Origin: Sphingomonadales bacterium
GTDB lineage: Bacteria > Pseudomonadota > Alphaproteobacteria > Sphingomonadales > Sphingomonadaceae
NCBI GenBank assembly: GCA_016721875.1
Contig: JADKHG010000002.1
Coordinates: forward strand, 434,001 to 498,000
Length of the DNA: 64,000 bases
Direction of reading: 5' to 3'
Both the position numbers and the translations under genes were made by a program. The notes beneath the pieces are model-generated. The model had not been told where the DNA came from, did no database searches, and worked only from the letters and a program-made list of their open reading frames with translations. Positions 1 through 7,551 of this stretch are shown here, in pieces. Every line of letters starts with the position of its first letter. Positions within the stretch are counted from its first letter, which is position 1.

Positions 1-252
1 GGAGGGGTGAATAGCGATAGCGAGGGTTATCACCACAGCATTACCGTAGCCTTTGCCCGCGGCATCCGTCGCTGGCACGACCGGACTATGCCATTTGGAT
101 TGTTACCGGGTGTGAATGCCTTGCTGGTCGCACCCGAGGGACAAAGAGACTGGCCACTGCGCTTTTTCAGCAAGGAACGGTTGTTCTCGGTCGAAGCACG
201 GCGCGAGTGGATAGAACCCGACTTGATGCCGCTGGTCGCGACTGCGGCATAA
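1..252 (+). CDS. C-terminal part of an uncharacterised protein (runs off left edge)
   Basis: The reading frame is open from base 1 to a TAA at 250-252, so the gene begins outside the window. The visible part (about 83 residues) contains GYHHSIT, FFSKERLFS and a closing WIEPDLMPL. I recognise this pattern (YHxTIT, then SxxRLxS, then WxxPDLxPL) from a family of small uncharacterised bacterial proteins whose missing N-terminal half usually carries a WTHxxHL motif. A GTG at 7 could serve as a start, but the family pattern favours a longer protein. No function is assigned. Confidence 0.55.
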   Translation, partial: GGVNSDSEGYHHSITVAFARGIRRWHDRTMPFGLLPGVNALLVAPEGQRDWPLRFFSKERLFSVEARREWIEPDLMPLVATAA

Positions 253-280
253 AAAAGGGGCGCGGATTGCTCCGCACCCC
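251..280 (-). terminator. Rho-independent terminator of the DUF3597 gene
   Basis: A GC-rich stem (257-265 with 272-280, one mismatch) is followed on the minus strand by a run of six T. It lies just beyond the stop of the minus-strand DUF3597 gene and can also end the plus-strand gene that stops at 252. Confidence 0.75.
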
Positions 281-303
281 TCTTCAAATCAAATGCGAAA
301 AGC

Positions 304-699
304 TCAGTCGAGCAATTCAGCCGGTACCACGCCGCCATTGGCAGCCAGTTCGCGCATCACAGCTTTGTGCAGCCAGATGTTCATTTCAGCACTTCCGTTC
401 AGTTCGCCGGTATAGCCGAGTTCGGTCGCCAGTTCCTTGCGTTCGGCAAGCGAGCTTTCCATTCCGACCAGCTTCATCAGATCGACGATGGACGAACGCC
501 AGTTCAAATCCTTGCCCGCACCCATTTCTTCGAGATGGGCTGCGATGTCGATATTTTTCGCGGCTTCGTCGGCTGCGGTCTGCGCTGCAGCCGATGCCGC
601 AGCAGCGGCTGCTTCGAGGATGCTCGGTGCTGCTGCGGGGGTAGCCGCCACAGCCTTTTTGCCGAAAATTGCGTCCTTGATAGAACTGAAAATGCCCAT
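304..699 (-). CDS. DUF3597 domain-containing protein
   Basis: 131 residues. The start MGIFSSIKDAIFGKK, an alanine-rich linker (about 18-45) and a compact C-terminal domain (about 48-131) with DLMKLVGMESS, RKELATELGY and MNIWLHKAVMRELAANGG match the DUF3597 family. Members are small, probably cytosolic proteins with a LysM-like helical fold; no biochemical role is established. The start is supported by a GGAGGAAT ribosome-binding site 5 bases upstream. The gene is monocistronic and ends at a strong terminator. Confidence 0.85.
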   Translation of the reverse strand: MGIFSSIKDAIFGKKAVAATPAAAPSILEAAAAAASAAAQTAADEAAKNIDIAAHLEEMGAGKDLNWRSSIVDLMKLVGMESSLAERKELATELGYTGELNGSAEMNIWLHKAVMRELAANGGVVPAELLD

Positions 700-881
700 A
701 ATTCCTCCACGGGATGAATGCCCAAAATCGGGTTGCTGCGCTTTTACTCGCTTTCCTTGGCAAAGAGGAGAGTAAAGATTTTGGTAGTTGTAAATTCGAT
801 CAACACCGCGTCACAAAACCCCAAATACCTTGCAAATAGGTGCAATCCCCGTCAGGTTCGCCGCCAACAGGAGACATGACA

Positions 882-1529
882 ATGGATTTGATCAGTATAT
901 TGAAACAAAGCGGTGCCATCGGTTCAATCGCGCAGCAACTGGGCGTCAACGAACAGGTCGCTGAAATCGGGGCAGGGGCTTTGCTTCCAGCCATTCTCGG
1001 CGGTTTCAAAAAGACGACACAGGAACAACCTTCGGGCCTTGATGGACTGGGCGGATTGCTCGGCCAACTTGGTGGCGGCGGACTGTTCGACAATGTCGTG
1101 TCGCCCGAACCGACCAATGTTGACGCAGGTAACGGCGTGCTCGGTCAGATTTTCGGATCGAAAGACGTCAGCCGTACCGTTGCTGGGCATGCAGCCGAAC
1201 AGACCGGCATCGACCCGTCGCTGCTCAAGAAAATGTTGCCGATCCTCGCCATGCTGGTTGCCGGTTATATGGACAAGCAAGGCGGCGGTGAGCAGGGCGG
1301 AGGCCTAGGCGGAATCTTGGGCAACGTTCTCGGTGGAGGCCAAGACAGCGGGGGCGGCGGCCTTGGCGGCATTCTCGGCAATGTGCTCGGTGGCGCGCTC
1401 GGCGGCGGTCAGCAAGCCGCCCCTGCTGGCGGCGGCGGATTGGGCGGACTTGGCTCGTTGCTCGATCTCAATGGCGACGGCAATCCGCTGGACGACATTA
1501 TCGGCATGGCAGGCAAGCTGGCACGCTGA
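882..1529 (+). CDS. DUF937 domain-containing protein, glycine-rich
   Basis: 215 residues. The N-terminal half (MDLISILKQSGAIGSIAQQLG, GALLPAILGGF) is a DUF937 domain, a helical repeat of unknown function. The C-terminal half is a glycine-rich tract in which the unit GGLGGILGNVLGG occurs twice, followed by LDLNGDGNPLDDIIG, which resembles a calcium-binding DxNxDG loop. I chose the ATG at 882 because AGGAG at 869-873 is 8 bases upstream; ATG 876 and GTG 840 are alternatives. There is no signal peptide. The role is unknown. Confidence 0.8.
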   Translation: MDLISILKQSGAIGSIAQQLGVNEQVAEIGAGALLPAILGGFKKTTQEQPSGLDGLGGLLGQLGGGGLFDNVVSPEPTNVDAGNGVLGQIFGSKDVSRTVAGHAAEQTGIDPSLLKKMLPILAMLVAGYMDKQGGGEQGGGLGGILGNVLGGGQDSGGGGLGGILGNVLGGALGGGQQAAPAGGGGLGGLGSLLDLNGDGNPLDDIIGMAGKLAR

Positions 1530-1557
1530 AATCCGCATGATTGCGTGAAAGGTCACA

Positions 1558-2397
1558 CTAAAGTCTCGCCTGAAACGCTTTTTGCCGCGCTCGTCCCGTT
1601 GTAGCGGATCAAGATAGAGGCACATGTCCTTATAGTCCTGATCGGTCAGCGGGTCTTCGCCGCAATCCTGTTTTTCGCAAGCCGCTTTGCCATGCTCAAG
1701 CTGTGCGGCCCATAGCTGTTCGTCGGTCTTTTCAGCCCGCTGTTCGGAAAGGAAGCGGGGCAGTGCACCATCGGCAATCTCGGCAATTTCCAGTTCATCC
1801 GCCAGCGTTACATCGCCCAGCAATTGTTCGGGCGGCGCTGGCAATATCGGCTCCATAGCACGCAGGCTTGCGTTCAGCGCAGCTTCGGGCGGCGTGGCGG
1901 CGGCTCGGCCTGGCAGCCGCCGCCCGGCCATAGCGTTCGGGCTTCAAATGATTTAACAGATATTGCAGCAGCCGGTCATTGTAGACACGCTTGGTGCAGA
2001 CGATATTTCCATACTCGTCATAGACGTTCTGCTCGACGCCTTCGATGGCGCGTTCAAAGGCGATATCCTCCAGCACAGAACCAGCATATTGCCGCGCCGC
2101 ATCCCATGCGCGGGCAAAGGCGACGCCATCGGGCGAGTGGCGCAGGCGATTGACCGATTCGCGCGACATACCCACCGCTTTGGCCGCGAAGGTAACAATG
2201 CCGGTATCGGCCAGCACCTCAATAAAGCGCCGCTGCTTCTCTTCTGTCCAGCCATCATAGCGCGGCCGACGGCGCACGGGGACCCAGCGATAGTCTTCCG
2301 GATTGTAATCAGCAGGGGTCTCCAGATTGAATGCGGGCGCGGAGGGATTGGAGTTTTCGGGGAGGGCGATTAGGAGGAGGGTTCGTGTGCCATGCAT
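1558..2397 (-). pseudogene. Frameshifted helix-turn-helix protein of the sphingomonad WVPVRRRPRYDGWT type
   Basis: The first frame (from 2397, or 2457 for an upstream ATG) encodes RWVPVRRRPRYDGWTEEKQR, an HTH-like stretch GIVTFAAKAVGMSRESVNRL and YNDRLLQYLLNHLKPERYG. It then runs into unrelated sequence. The expected continuation (ATPPEAALNASLRAMEPILP, LADELEIAEIADGALPRFLS, CLYLDPLQRDERGKKRF) lies in a second frame, so one base was gained or lost in the GC-rich stretch near 1915-1935. The second frame has no stop until 1305, inside the opposite DUF937 gene; a further indel near 1575 would restore a TAG at 1558-1560. Homologues are single proteins of unknown function with terminase-small-subunit-like HTH features. 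Confidence 0.6.
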
Positions 2398-2498
2398 AAA
2401 CGAATAACCTATTTGGTTTGCCTTGTCAGGTTTGTTTTTGTTATGTTCTGCTATCAATGGAAGTGGATTTTTGACCTGTGCGCTGCCACAAATCGCTT

Positions 2499-2582
2499 AT
2501 GACCATGTTAAACATCACAATTCCAGACGAGCTTGCGCACGATGCCAGTGCGGCAGGTTTGCTTGATCCGGCGGCAATCTAG
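2499..2582 (+). pseudogene. Remnant of a type II antitoxin-like gene with in-frame TAG
   Basis: ATG 2499 encodes MTMLNITIPDELAHDASAAG and LLDPAAI, then TAG at 2580-2582. The same frame continues LLLRDGLCAKARAGLARRGA. The joined text resembles short alphaproteobacterial antitoxins (TITIPDxLAxxAxxAGLLxPxAIExLLRxxL). No toxin gene follows; beyond about 2655 the frame becomes unrelated sequence. I read this as a decayed antitoxin whose partner has been lost. The identification rests on about 45 residues. Confidence 0.45.
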
Positions 2583-2660
2583 CTGTTGCTGCGCGATGGC
2601 TTGTGCGCAAAAGCGCGGGCTGGTTTGGCAAGGCGCGGGGCCGAATTAAGAATTATATCA

Positions 2661-2686
2661 CTGGAATTCCGTGTCCCTGGAATTCC
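2661..2686. repeat. Two copies of CTGGAATTCC
   Basis: CTGGAATTCC occurs at 2661-2670 and again at 2677-2686, 16 bases apart, so each copy is on the same helix face only approximately. The core GGAATTCC is palindromic. Nothing else is visible between the antitoxin remnant and the PadR promoter. Confidence 0.4.
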
Positions 2687-2755
2687 ATGCCGATGCTCGC
2701 GAACCGGAATTGGACTCGTTTCCCTGAAATCCATACCGTGCCAAAAGCAGTTGAC

Positions 2756-2783
2756 TAATATCTCTATATATGTAGAGTTATTA
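2756..2783. promoter_or_regulatory. Palindromic operator overlapping the padR promoter
   Basis: A 28-bp inverted repeat in which 12 of 14 base pairs match (core CTCTATATATGTAGAG at 2762-2777) ends one base before the PadR start codon. A TTGACT box at 2751-2756 and a weak TAGAGT box at 2773-2778 are 16 bases apart, which would make a nearly leaderless mRNA. PadR proteins bind AT-rich dyads, so autoregulation is likely but inferred. Confidence 0.6.
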
Positions 2784-2784
2784 A

Positions 2785-3090
2785 ATGCCAAGACGCCAAC
2801 ATACCTCATTCCAGGCTCTGCAGCTGTTCACCTTGCTGCTCAATGCGCGTGATGCATGGTTTTATGGCTATCAGCTTTGCGAGGCCACCGGGCTGAAATC
2901 GGGCACACTCTATCCCTTGCTGATGCGCTTGGCCGATCAGGGGTTGCTTGATGCCAAATGGGAAGTTTCGGCGATTGCTGGCCGTCCTCCGCGGCATCTC
3001 TATCGGCTGACAGACGCCGGGGTTCAGCTGGCGCAAAGCCGCGTCGCCGAATTTGCAGCGCGCCTGGCGACCCGATTGGCCACGGCATGA
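2785..3090 (+). CDS. PadR family transcriptional regulator
   Basis: 101 residues. The winged-helix domain spans nearly the whole protein: FQALQLFTLLLNARDAWFYG, then YQLCEATGLKSGTLYPLLMR (recognition helix) and a wing with RPPRHLYRLTDAG. This is the short PadR form without a long C-terminal dimerisation helix. It likely represses its own two-gene operon through the palindrome directly upstream. The downstream membrane-protein gene overlaps its stop codon by four bases (ATGA), so the two are translationally coupled. The ligand or stress sensed is not visible from the sequence. Confidence 0.88.
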   Translation: MPRRQHTSFQALQLFTLLLNARDAWFYGYQLCEATGLKSGTLYPLLMRLADQGLLDAKWEVSAIAGRPPRHLYRLTDAGVQLAQSRVAEFAARLATRLATA

Positions 3091-3638
3091 GCAGCTTTGC
3101 CCATCTCATACTCCGGCTTGCCAAATATATAGCGCCCGGTCGCCGCCGCTTATGGGTCGACGCCATGCGGGCGGAAATGGCTCATATTTCAGCACAAAAA
3201 TGCCTGCCATTCGCTGCAGGGTGTCTTTTTGCCGCCGCTCATGAAAGGACTATATTTATGTTTCAAACGGGAATTGGAGTCGCCAAATTTTTCTGCCTTG
3301 CAGGCTGTTTGGCCTTGGCCGGTCTGAGCTTTGCCAATGCCATGCGGCTGGGCCAGCAAGATGGGACACTGGGCATTGTGTTCAGCGCATTGGCAATGGT
3401 CTGGAGCGCTGCCGTTGTCGCCACGCTGATGAAGCGATGGCATGAACTCGCTATGGTTGCCCTATGCGGGCTAATGCTGAGCGCTGGCCTGGGGTTAAGC
3501 ATCATGCTTGCTGTCCCTGCGGTGCAGCAAAGCGCCAATCTGATTTGGGCACTTTTCCTGGAGGGGCTGGTGCTCTTTGCCGCGATGTGGAGTACTGCAC
3601 GGTTTTTCAAACATGGGCAGAGTGCTGCTACGCCCTGA
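3087..3638 (+). CDS. Membrane protein co-transcribed with PadR
   Basis: 183 residues from the ATG that overlaps the PadR stop. The N-terminal 50 residues are amphipathic (LILRLAKYIAPGRRRLWVDA, MRAEMAHIS) and are followed by about four hydrophobic segments (roughly 50-80, 85-110, 120-145, 150-170). PadR genes are often coupled to such membrane proteins, which are thought to act in envelope or stress responses; the exact role here is unknown. It ends shortly before a hairpin at 3664-3688. Confidence 0.75.
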   Translation: MSSFAHLILRLAKYIAPGRRRLWVDAMRAEMAHISAQKCLPFAAGCLFAAAHERTIFMFQTGIGVAKFFCLAGCLALAGLSFANAMRLGQQDGTLGIVFSALAMVWSAAVVATLMKRWHELAMVALCGLMLSAGLGLSIMLAVPAVQQSANLIWALFLEGLVLFAAMWSTARFFKHGQSAATP

Positions 3639-3663
3639 AGTTAGGTCGCTACAAAAAGTGAAG

Positions 3664-3688
3664 CGGGAGCTGCGCCAAGCAGCTCCCG
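3664..3688. terminator. Hairpin between convergent genes
   Basis: A perfect 10-bp stem (CGGGAGCTGC with GCAGCTCCCG, 5-base loop) sits between the PadR-linked membrane gene and nfeD, which converge here. There is no immediate T-run; on the minus strand a T5 tract starts about 8 bases later. It is probably a bidirectional terminator. Confidence 0.5.
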
Positions 3689-3702
3689 GGACACGCCAAA
3701 TA

Positions 3703-4152
3703 TCAAACCCCCTCCACCAACAACACAGCCCCATCAGCCCCGGTCACCCTTACCCGCGCGCCGATAGCGGCATCCGCGCCGCGGGCGTTCCATTCGCTGT
3801 CGCCGACGCGCACCCTACCGCGACCGTTTTCGATTGCTTCGACCACCGTAACAATCTCGCCAGTCAGTCGGGCCCCCTTGTCATTGAGCGCAGGGTCATC
3901 GGATTCGATTGGGTTGTCCTTCAGGAAGCGCTTGCCGGCATAGACGGTCAGAACCGACAGCACAGCGAACAATGCCACCTGCATCGGAATGATCATCCCC
4001 GGGACCAGCCATGACAGCAGACCGACAATGATCGCCGCCAACCCCAGCCACATCAGGAAGAAGCCGGGCGCCAGCATCTCGATTGCGCCGAGGATCAGCC
4101 CCAAAGAAAGCCAGAACCAATGTTGGTCCAGCGTTGAAAGCCATTCACTCAT
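3703..4152 (-). CDS. NfeD family protein (short form)
   Basis: 149 residues. Two to three membrane segments (about 12-60: FWLSLGLILGAIEMLAPGFF, LAAIIVGLLSWLVPGM, VALFAVLSVLTVY) are followed by a cytoplasmic OB-fold-like domain (about 85-149: GARLTGEIVTVVEAIENGRG, VGDSEWNARG, VRVTGADGAVLLVE). This is the short NfeD type that partners SPFH proteins in membrane microdomains. Its start codon abuts the stop of the SPFH gene with no gap, so the pair is one operon, as in ybbK/ybbL-type loci. Confidence 0.88.
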   Translation of the reverse strand: MSEWLSTLDQHWFWLSLGLILGAIEMLAPGFFLMWLGLAAIIVGLLSWLVPGMIIPMQVALFAVLSVLTVYAGKRFLKDNPIESDDPALNDKGARLTGEIVTVVEAIENGRGRVRVGDSEWNARGADAAIGARVRVTGADGAVLLVEGV

Positions 4153-5070
4153 CTACTTATCCTTGTCTTTGCCCATGACTTCCTTGGCAAGTTCGCCAAT
4201 TCCGCCGAGCGTGCCCATCAACTGCGTTGCTTCAAGCGGGAACAGGATGGTCTTGGCGTTGGGTGATGTCGCAAACTGGCTGATCGCCTCGACATATTTC
4301 TGCGCCACGAAATAGTTGATCGCTTGACTGCCGCTGCCGGCGATGGCGTCGGATACCATCTGTGTTGCCTTGGCTTCGGCCTCAGCTTCGCGTTCACGGG
4401 CTTCGGCATCGCGGAAGGCTGCTTCGCGACGACCTTCAGCTTGCAAAATCTGGCCCTGCTTTTCACCTTCGGCGCGCAGGATTTCCGCAGCGCGCAGGCC
4501 TTCCGCTTCGAGAATTTGCGCGCGCTTTTCGCGCTCTGCCTTCATCTGCCGCGCCATGGCGTTCGAAATGTCTGCGGGAGGACGAATATCCTTCACCTCG
4601 ACCCGGGTCAGCTTGACCCCCCAGGGCGAAGTCGCATGGTCGACGACGCTCAGCAACCGGGCGTTGATCTCGTCACGCTTCGACAGGGTTTCGTCGAGAT
4701 CCATTGATCCCATGACGGTGCGCAGGTTGGTCGTGGTGATCTGCATGATTGCGACGTAAAGGTCGGATACTTCATAGGCGGCCTTTGCCGAATCCAGCAC
4801 CTGAAAGAATACCACTGCGTCCACGCCGACCATGGCGTTGTCTTTGGTGATGATTTCCTGCCCCGGAATGTCGAGTACCTGCTCCATCACATTGACCTTG
4901 CGACCAACGCGATCGACGAAGGGAACGATGAAGTTGAAGCCGGGGTTGGCGACATGGGTGAAGCGGCCAAAGCGTTCGATGGTGTAAACATAACCCTGCC
5001 GGACCACCCTGATCCCCATCATCAGGAAAATCACCGCAACCACCAAAAGTGCCAGTACAAAACCTTCCAT
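4153..5070 (-). CDS. SPFH/Band 7 domain protein (stomatin-like, QmcA type)
   Basis: 305 residues. An N-terminal membrane anchor (about 3-20, VLALLVVAVIFLMMGIRVV) precedes an SPFH domain (about 22-190) with GYVYTIERFGRFTH, PGFNFIVPFVDRV and VEVKDIRPPADI. A long charged coiled coil follows (about 190-260, REKRAQILEAEGLRAAEIL). These proteins oligomerise at the inner membrane and organise proteases and lipid domains. The start at 5070 has a strong AGGAGGAATTCG leader; longer upstream frames lack one. It forms an operon with nfeD. Confidence 0.92.
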   Translation of the reverse strand: MEGFVLALLVVAVIFLMMGIRVVRQGYVYTIERFGRFTHVANPGFNFIVPFVDRVGRKVNVMEQVLDIPGQEIITKDNAMVGVDAVVFFQVLDSAKAAYEVSDLYVAIMQITTTNLRTVMGSMDLDETLSKRDEINARLLSVVDHATSPWGVKLTRVEVKDIRPPADISNAMARQMKAEREKRAQILEAEGLRAAEILRAEGEKQGQILQAEGRREAAFRDAEAREREAEAEAKATQMVSDAIAGSGSQAINYFVAQKYVEAISQFATSPNAKTILFPLEATQLMGTLGGIGELAKEVMGKDKDK

Positions 5071-5152
5071 CGAATTCCTCCTGTTTGACGGCGGGCAATC
5101 TCCCAAATAAGCGAGTGCTTGCCAAGCGAAATCGGATCGGAACCCAATAGCC

Positions 5153-5974
5153 ATGACAGTTGTTGCCGCGTTGAAAAATGTCAGGACCGCGCTGTATATC
5201 CCTGCATCGAACAGCCGGGCATTGCAAAAGGCGCGTTCGCTCGACGCGGATATGGTGATCCTCGATCTGGAAGATGCTGTGCCAGACGAGAGCAAGGCAG
5301 AAGCGCGGCAGACCGCGATTACCGAAACTGCCGCCCGCTTTCCCGGCAAACTCGTGGCGCTGCGCCTCAACGCGCTCGACAGCGCACATTTTGCCGACGA
5401 TCTTGCTGCCGCCAAGGCTGCGCAGGTCGATGCCTATGTCTTGCCCAAGATCGAAACGGCGGAGGCGCTTGACAGCGTGTCGCTGCCCAAACCTTTGCTG
5501 GCCATGATCGAAACGCCAATTGGTATCTACAACGCCCGCGCTATTGCGGCGCATCCCTCGGTTGTGGGGTTGATTGCGGGAATGAATGACTTTTGCGCCG
5601 AAACGGGCATTCGACCGGGTCCAGAACGGCAGGGGCTGGAATTAGCCTTGCAGTCAATCGTGCTCGCCGCCGCTGCGGCGGGGAAACCGGCATTTGATGG
5701 AGTCAACAACCAGCTGGACGATCTGGCCGGGTTCGAACGCGAATGTGGGCAGGGGCGTTGCTATGGATTCACCGGTAAAACCGTGATCCATCCCAACCAG
5801 ATTGCCATTGCCAATGAGGGTTTCGGGCCGGATGCTGCGGAGTTGGAAGCGGCGCGTGAGCTGATCGCGGCAGCATCGGGTGGGGCGCAACGTTTTCAGG
5901 GTCGCATGATCGAATCAATGCATGTAGAACAGGCCAAACGCACGATAGAACGCGCGAGTGACAGGACGGGTTGA
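5153..5974 (+). CDS. CoA ester lyase, HpcH/HpaI (CitE-like) family
   Basis: 273 residues forming one TIM-barrel domain. ALYIPASNSRALQKA, ADMVILDLEDAVPDESK (metal-binding acid), VLPKIETAEAL, LLAMIETPIGIYNA and YGFTGKTVIHPNQIA are characteristic. The family cleaves CoA thioesters such as citramalyl-, malyl- or methylmalyl-CoA; the substrate cannot be told from sequence. The length is typical of stand-alone CitE-like proteins rather than citrate lyase beta subunits in cit operons, and no cit genes are nearby. It overlaps the possible TTG start of the peptidase downstream. Confidence 0.88.
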   Translation: MTVVAALKNVRTALYIPASNSRALQKARSLDADMVILDLEDAVPDESKAEARQTAITETAARFPGKLVALRLNALDSAHFADDLAAAKAAQVDAYVLPKIETAEALDSVSLPKPLLAMIETPIGIYNARAIAAHPSVVGLIAGMNDFCAETGIRPGPERQGLELALQSIVLAAAAAGKPAFDGVNNQLDDLAGFERECGQGRCYGFTGKTVIHPNQIAIANEGFGPDAAELEAARELIAAASGGAQRFQGRMIESMHVEQAKRTIERASDRTG

Positions 5975-5979
5975 CCAGC

Positions 5980-7491
5980 ATGAAATCTACCGCACGCCTT
6001 TTGCAGACTTTGGTCGTGATGGCGGCCATTGGCCAAATGCCGTCTGCCTGGGCGGCTGCCGCGATTAGCGAAGATGATCTTCGCCCGCATATCGAAATTT
6101 TGGCAAGTGACGCCTTTGAAGGGCGCGAGCCTGGCACCGAGGGTGAGCGTAAAACGCTAGAATATCTGCAGGCACAATGGAAAAAGGCAGGCCTCAAAGC
6201 TGCTGCTCGGGATGGAAGCTGGCTGGAGCCGGTGGCAATGGTACGCCGTGTGCCGGTTCAATCCTCCGCCTCCTATCATAGCGGCAAAGACCGGCTGCGG
6301 TTGTCTAACGAAGACATTGTGCTGATCGGCCTTGAAGCAAATAGCGAAACGGCTGCGATGCCTACCATATTTGTCGGCTATGGCGTAAATGCGCAGGGTG
6401 AAGTTGTGGCCGATGTGAGGGACAAAGCAGTCTTCATGCTGACCGACCGGGCCGACTTCCTGCCGGAAAAGCTGTTGTCGTCGCGATCGAGGCGTGAGGC
6501 CTTGGCTAACAAGGGTGCAGCTGCGGTCATTGCGGTATCTGGCGAGCAGTTCGAGTTTACCGCGATCAAACGGCAATTTCAGTCGCGCCCGATAAGGCTC
6601 GACTCAAACATCGGGCATGCGCCGATCGAAGGCGCTGTCAGTTCAAATTATATGGTGGCGCTGGTGACGGCCGCAGGGGGCGATTGGGACAAACTGCGTC
6701 TGGCCGCCAAAGCACCGGATTATGCGGGTCAGTTGCTCAACAGCACGGCGAGTTTCAAAGTTGAAACCGGTATTAATCGTTTCAATAGCCACAATATTAT
6801 TGGCAAGATCAAAGGGCGCAAGTCGGGGTCGGGAACCGTCATGTTCATGGGCCATTGGGATCATCTGGGCATTTGCCGCCCAGAGGGTGCTGCGGACCGA
6901 ATCTGCAACGGCGCAGTCGATAATGCCAGCGGAATGGCGGTTCTGACAGAAGTCGCACGCAGTTTGTCGCGCGGAAAGCACGACCGCGATATTGTGTTTG
7001 TCGGAACCACTGGCGAAGAAAGTGGCCTATTGGGCGCAAAAGCCTATGCGGCGGCCCCCACAGTCCCACTCGATTCGATCAAGGTGCTGCTCAATGTCGA
7101 TACGATAGCCATCGCTCCGCGCGGGGCCAAAGTGTCGATCATAGGTCGAGGGACAACACCGCTCGATGGTGTGATTGAGAATGTTGCGCGCAAGCTGGGA
7201 AGGACCATCGAGCCATCGACCGAAGCCAATGCATTTTTGGAACGGCAAGACGGTTGGGCGTTCACGCAAAAGGGTGTTCCGGCGTTGATGGTCGGCGGCT
7301 CCTTTGCCGATCCAGAGCTGCTGCAGAGCTTTCTGGACAGTGATTATCATGGACCGGACGACGAGGCTGGATCAGCAATCGAACTCGGCGGGGCGGCAGA
7401 GGATGCAAGCCTGCATGTCGAGCTTGGAAAATATTTTGCCAGCAACCGGAAATTTAGCGGCACCGATAAGGCCAAGGGGGCTGGTGAATAG
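5980..7491 (+). CDS. M28 family zinc peptidase, exported
   Basis: 503 residues. A signal peptide (about 1-26, ending AWAAA) suggests a periplasmic location. The peptidase domain holds the M28 metal ligands: MGHWDHLGI, NGAVDNASGMAVLTEV and GTTGEESGLLGAKAYA, with a late YHGPDDE histidine. A PA-type insert is likely between about 125 and 230 (VGYGV, GKAVFML-like region). Such enzymes are aminopeptidases with two zinc ions. ATG 5980 is preferred to TTG 5971 because it begins directly at the positively charged signal sequence. The gene follows the CoA lyase gene closely. Confidence 0.9.
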   Translation: MKSTARLLQTLVVMAAIGQMPSAWAAAAISEDDLRPHIEILASDAFEGREPGTEGERKTLEYLQAQWKKAGLKAAARDGSWLEPVAMVRRVPVQSSASYHSGKDRLRLSNEDIVLIGLEANSETAAMPTIFVGYGVNAQGEVVADVRDKAVFMLTDRADFLPEKLLSSRSRREALANKGAAAVIAVSGEQFEFTAIKRQFQSRPIRLDSNIGHAPIEGAVSSNYMVALVTAAGGDWDKLRLAAKAPDYAGQLLNSTASFKVETGINRFNSHNIIGKIKGRKSGSGTVMFMGHWDHLGICRPEGAADRICNGAVDNASGMAVLTEVARSLSRGKHDRDIVFVGTTGEESGLLGAKAYAAAPTVPLDSIKVLLNVDTIAIAPRGAKVSIIGRGTTPLDGVIENVARKLGRTIEPSTEANAFLERQDGWAFTQKGVPALMVGGSFADPELLQSFLDSDYHGPDDEAGSAIELGGAAEDASLHVELGKYFASNRKFSGTDKAKGAGE

Positions 7492-7551
7492 ACCGCTCAC
7501 TGGTTACATGGGCCGCCACGAATCGACACAGACACTGGAAAAAGTGGCACC

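Noticed and set aside
30..338. Minus-strand open frame at the left edge
   Set aside because: It crosses the terminator and is antisense to the better-supported family match on the plus strand.
1260..1460. Glycine-rich repeats of the DUF937 gene as a tandem DNA repeat or CRISPR
   Set aside because: They are imperfect codon-level repeats within a coding frame with no regular spacer structure.
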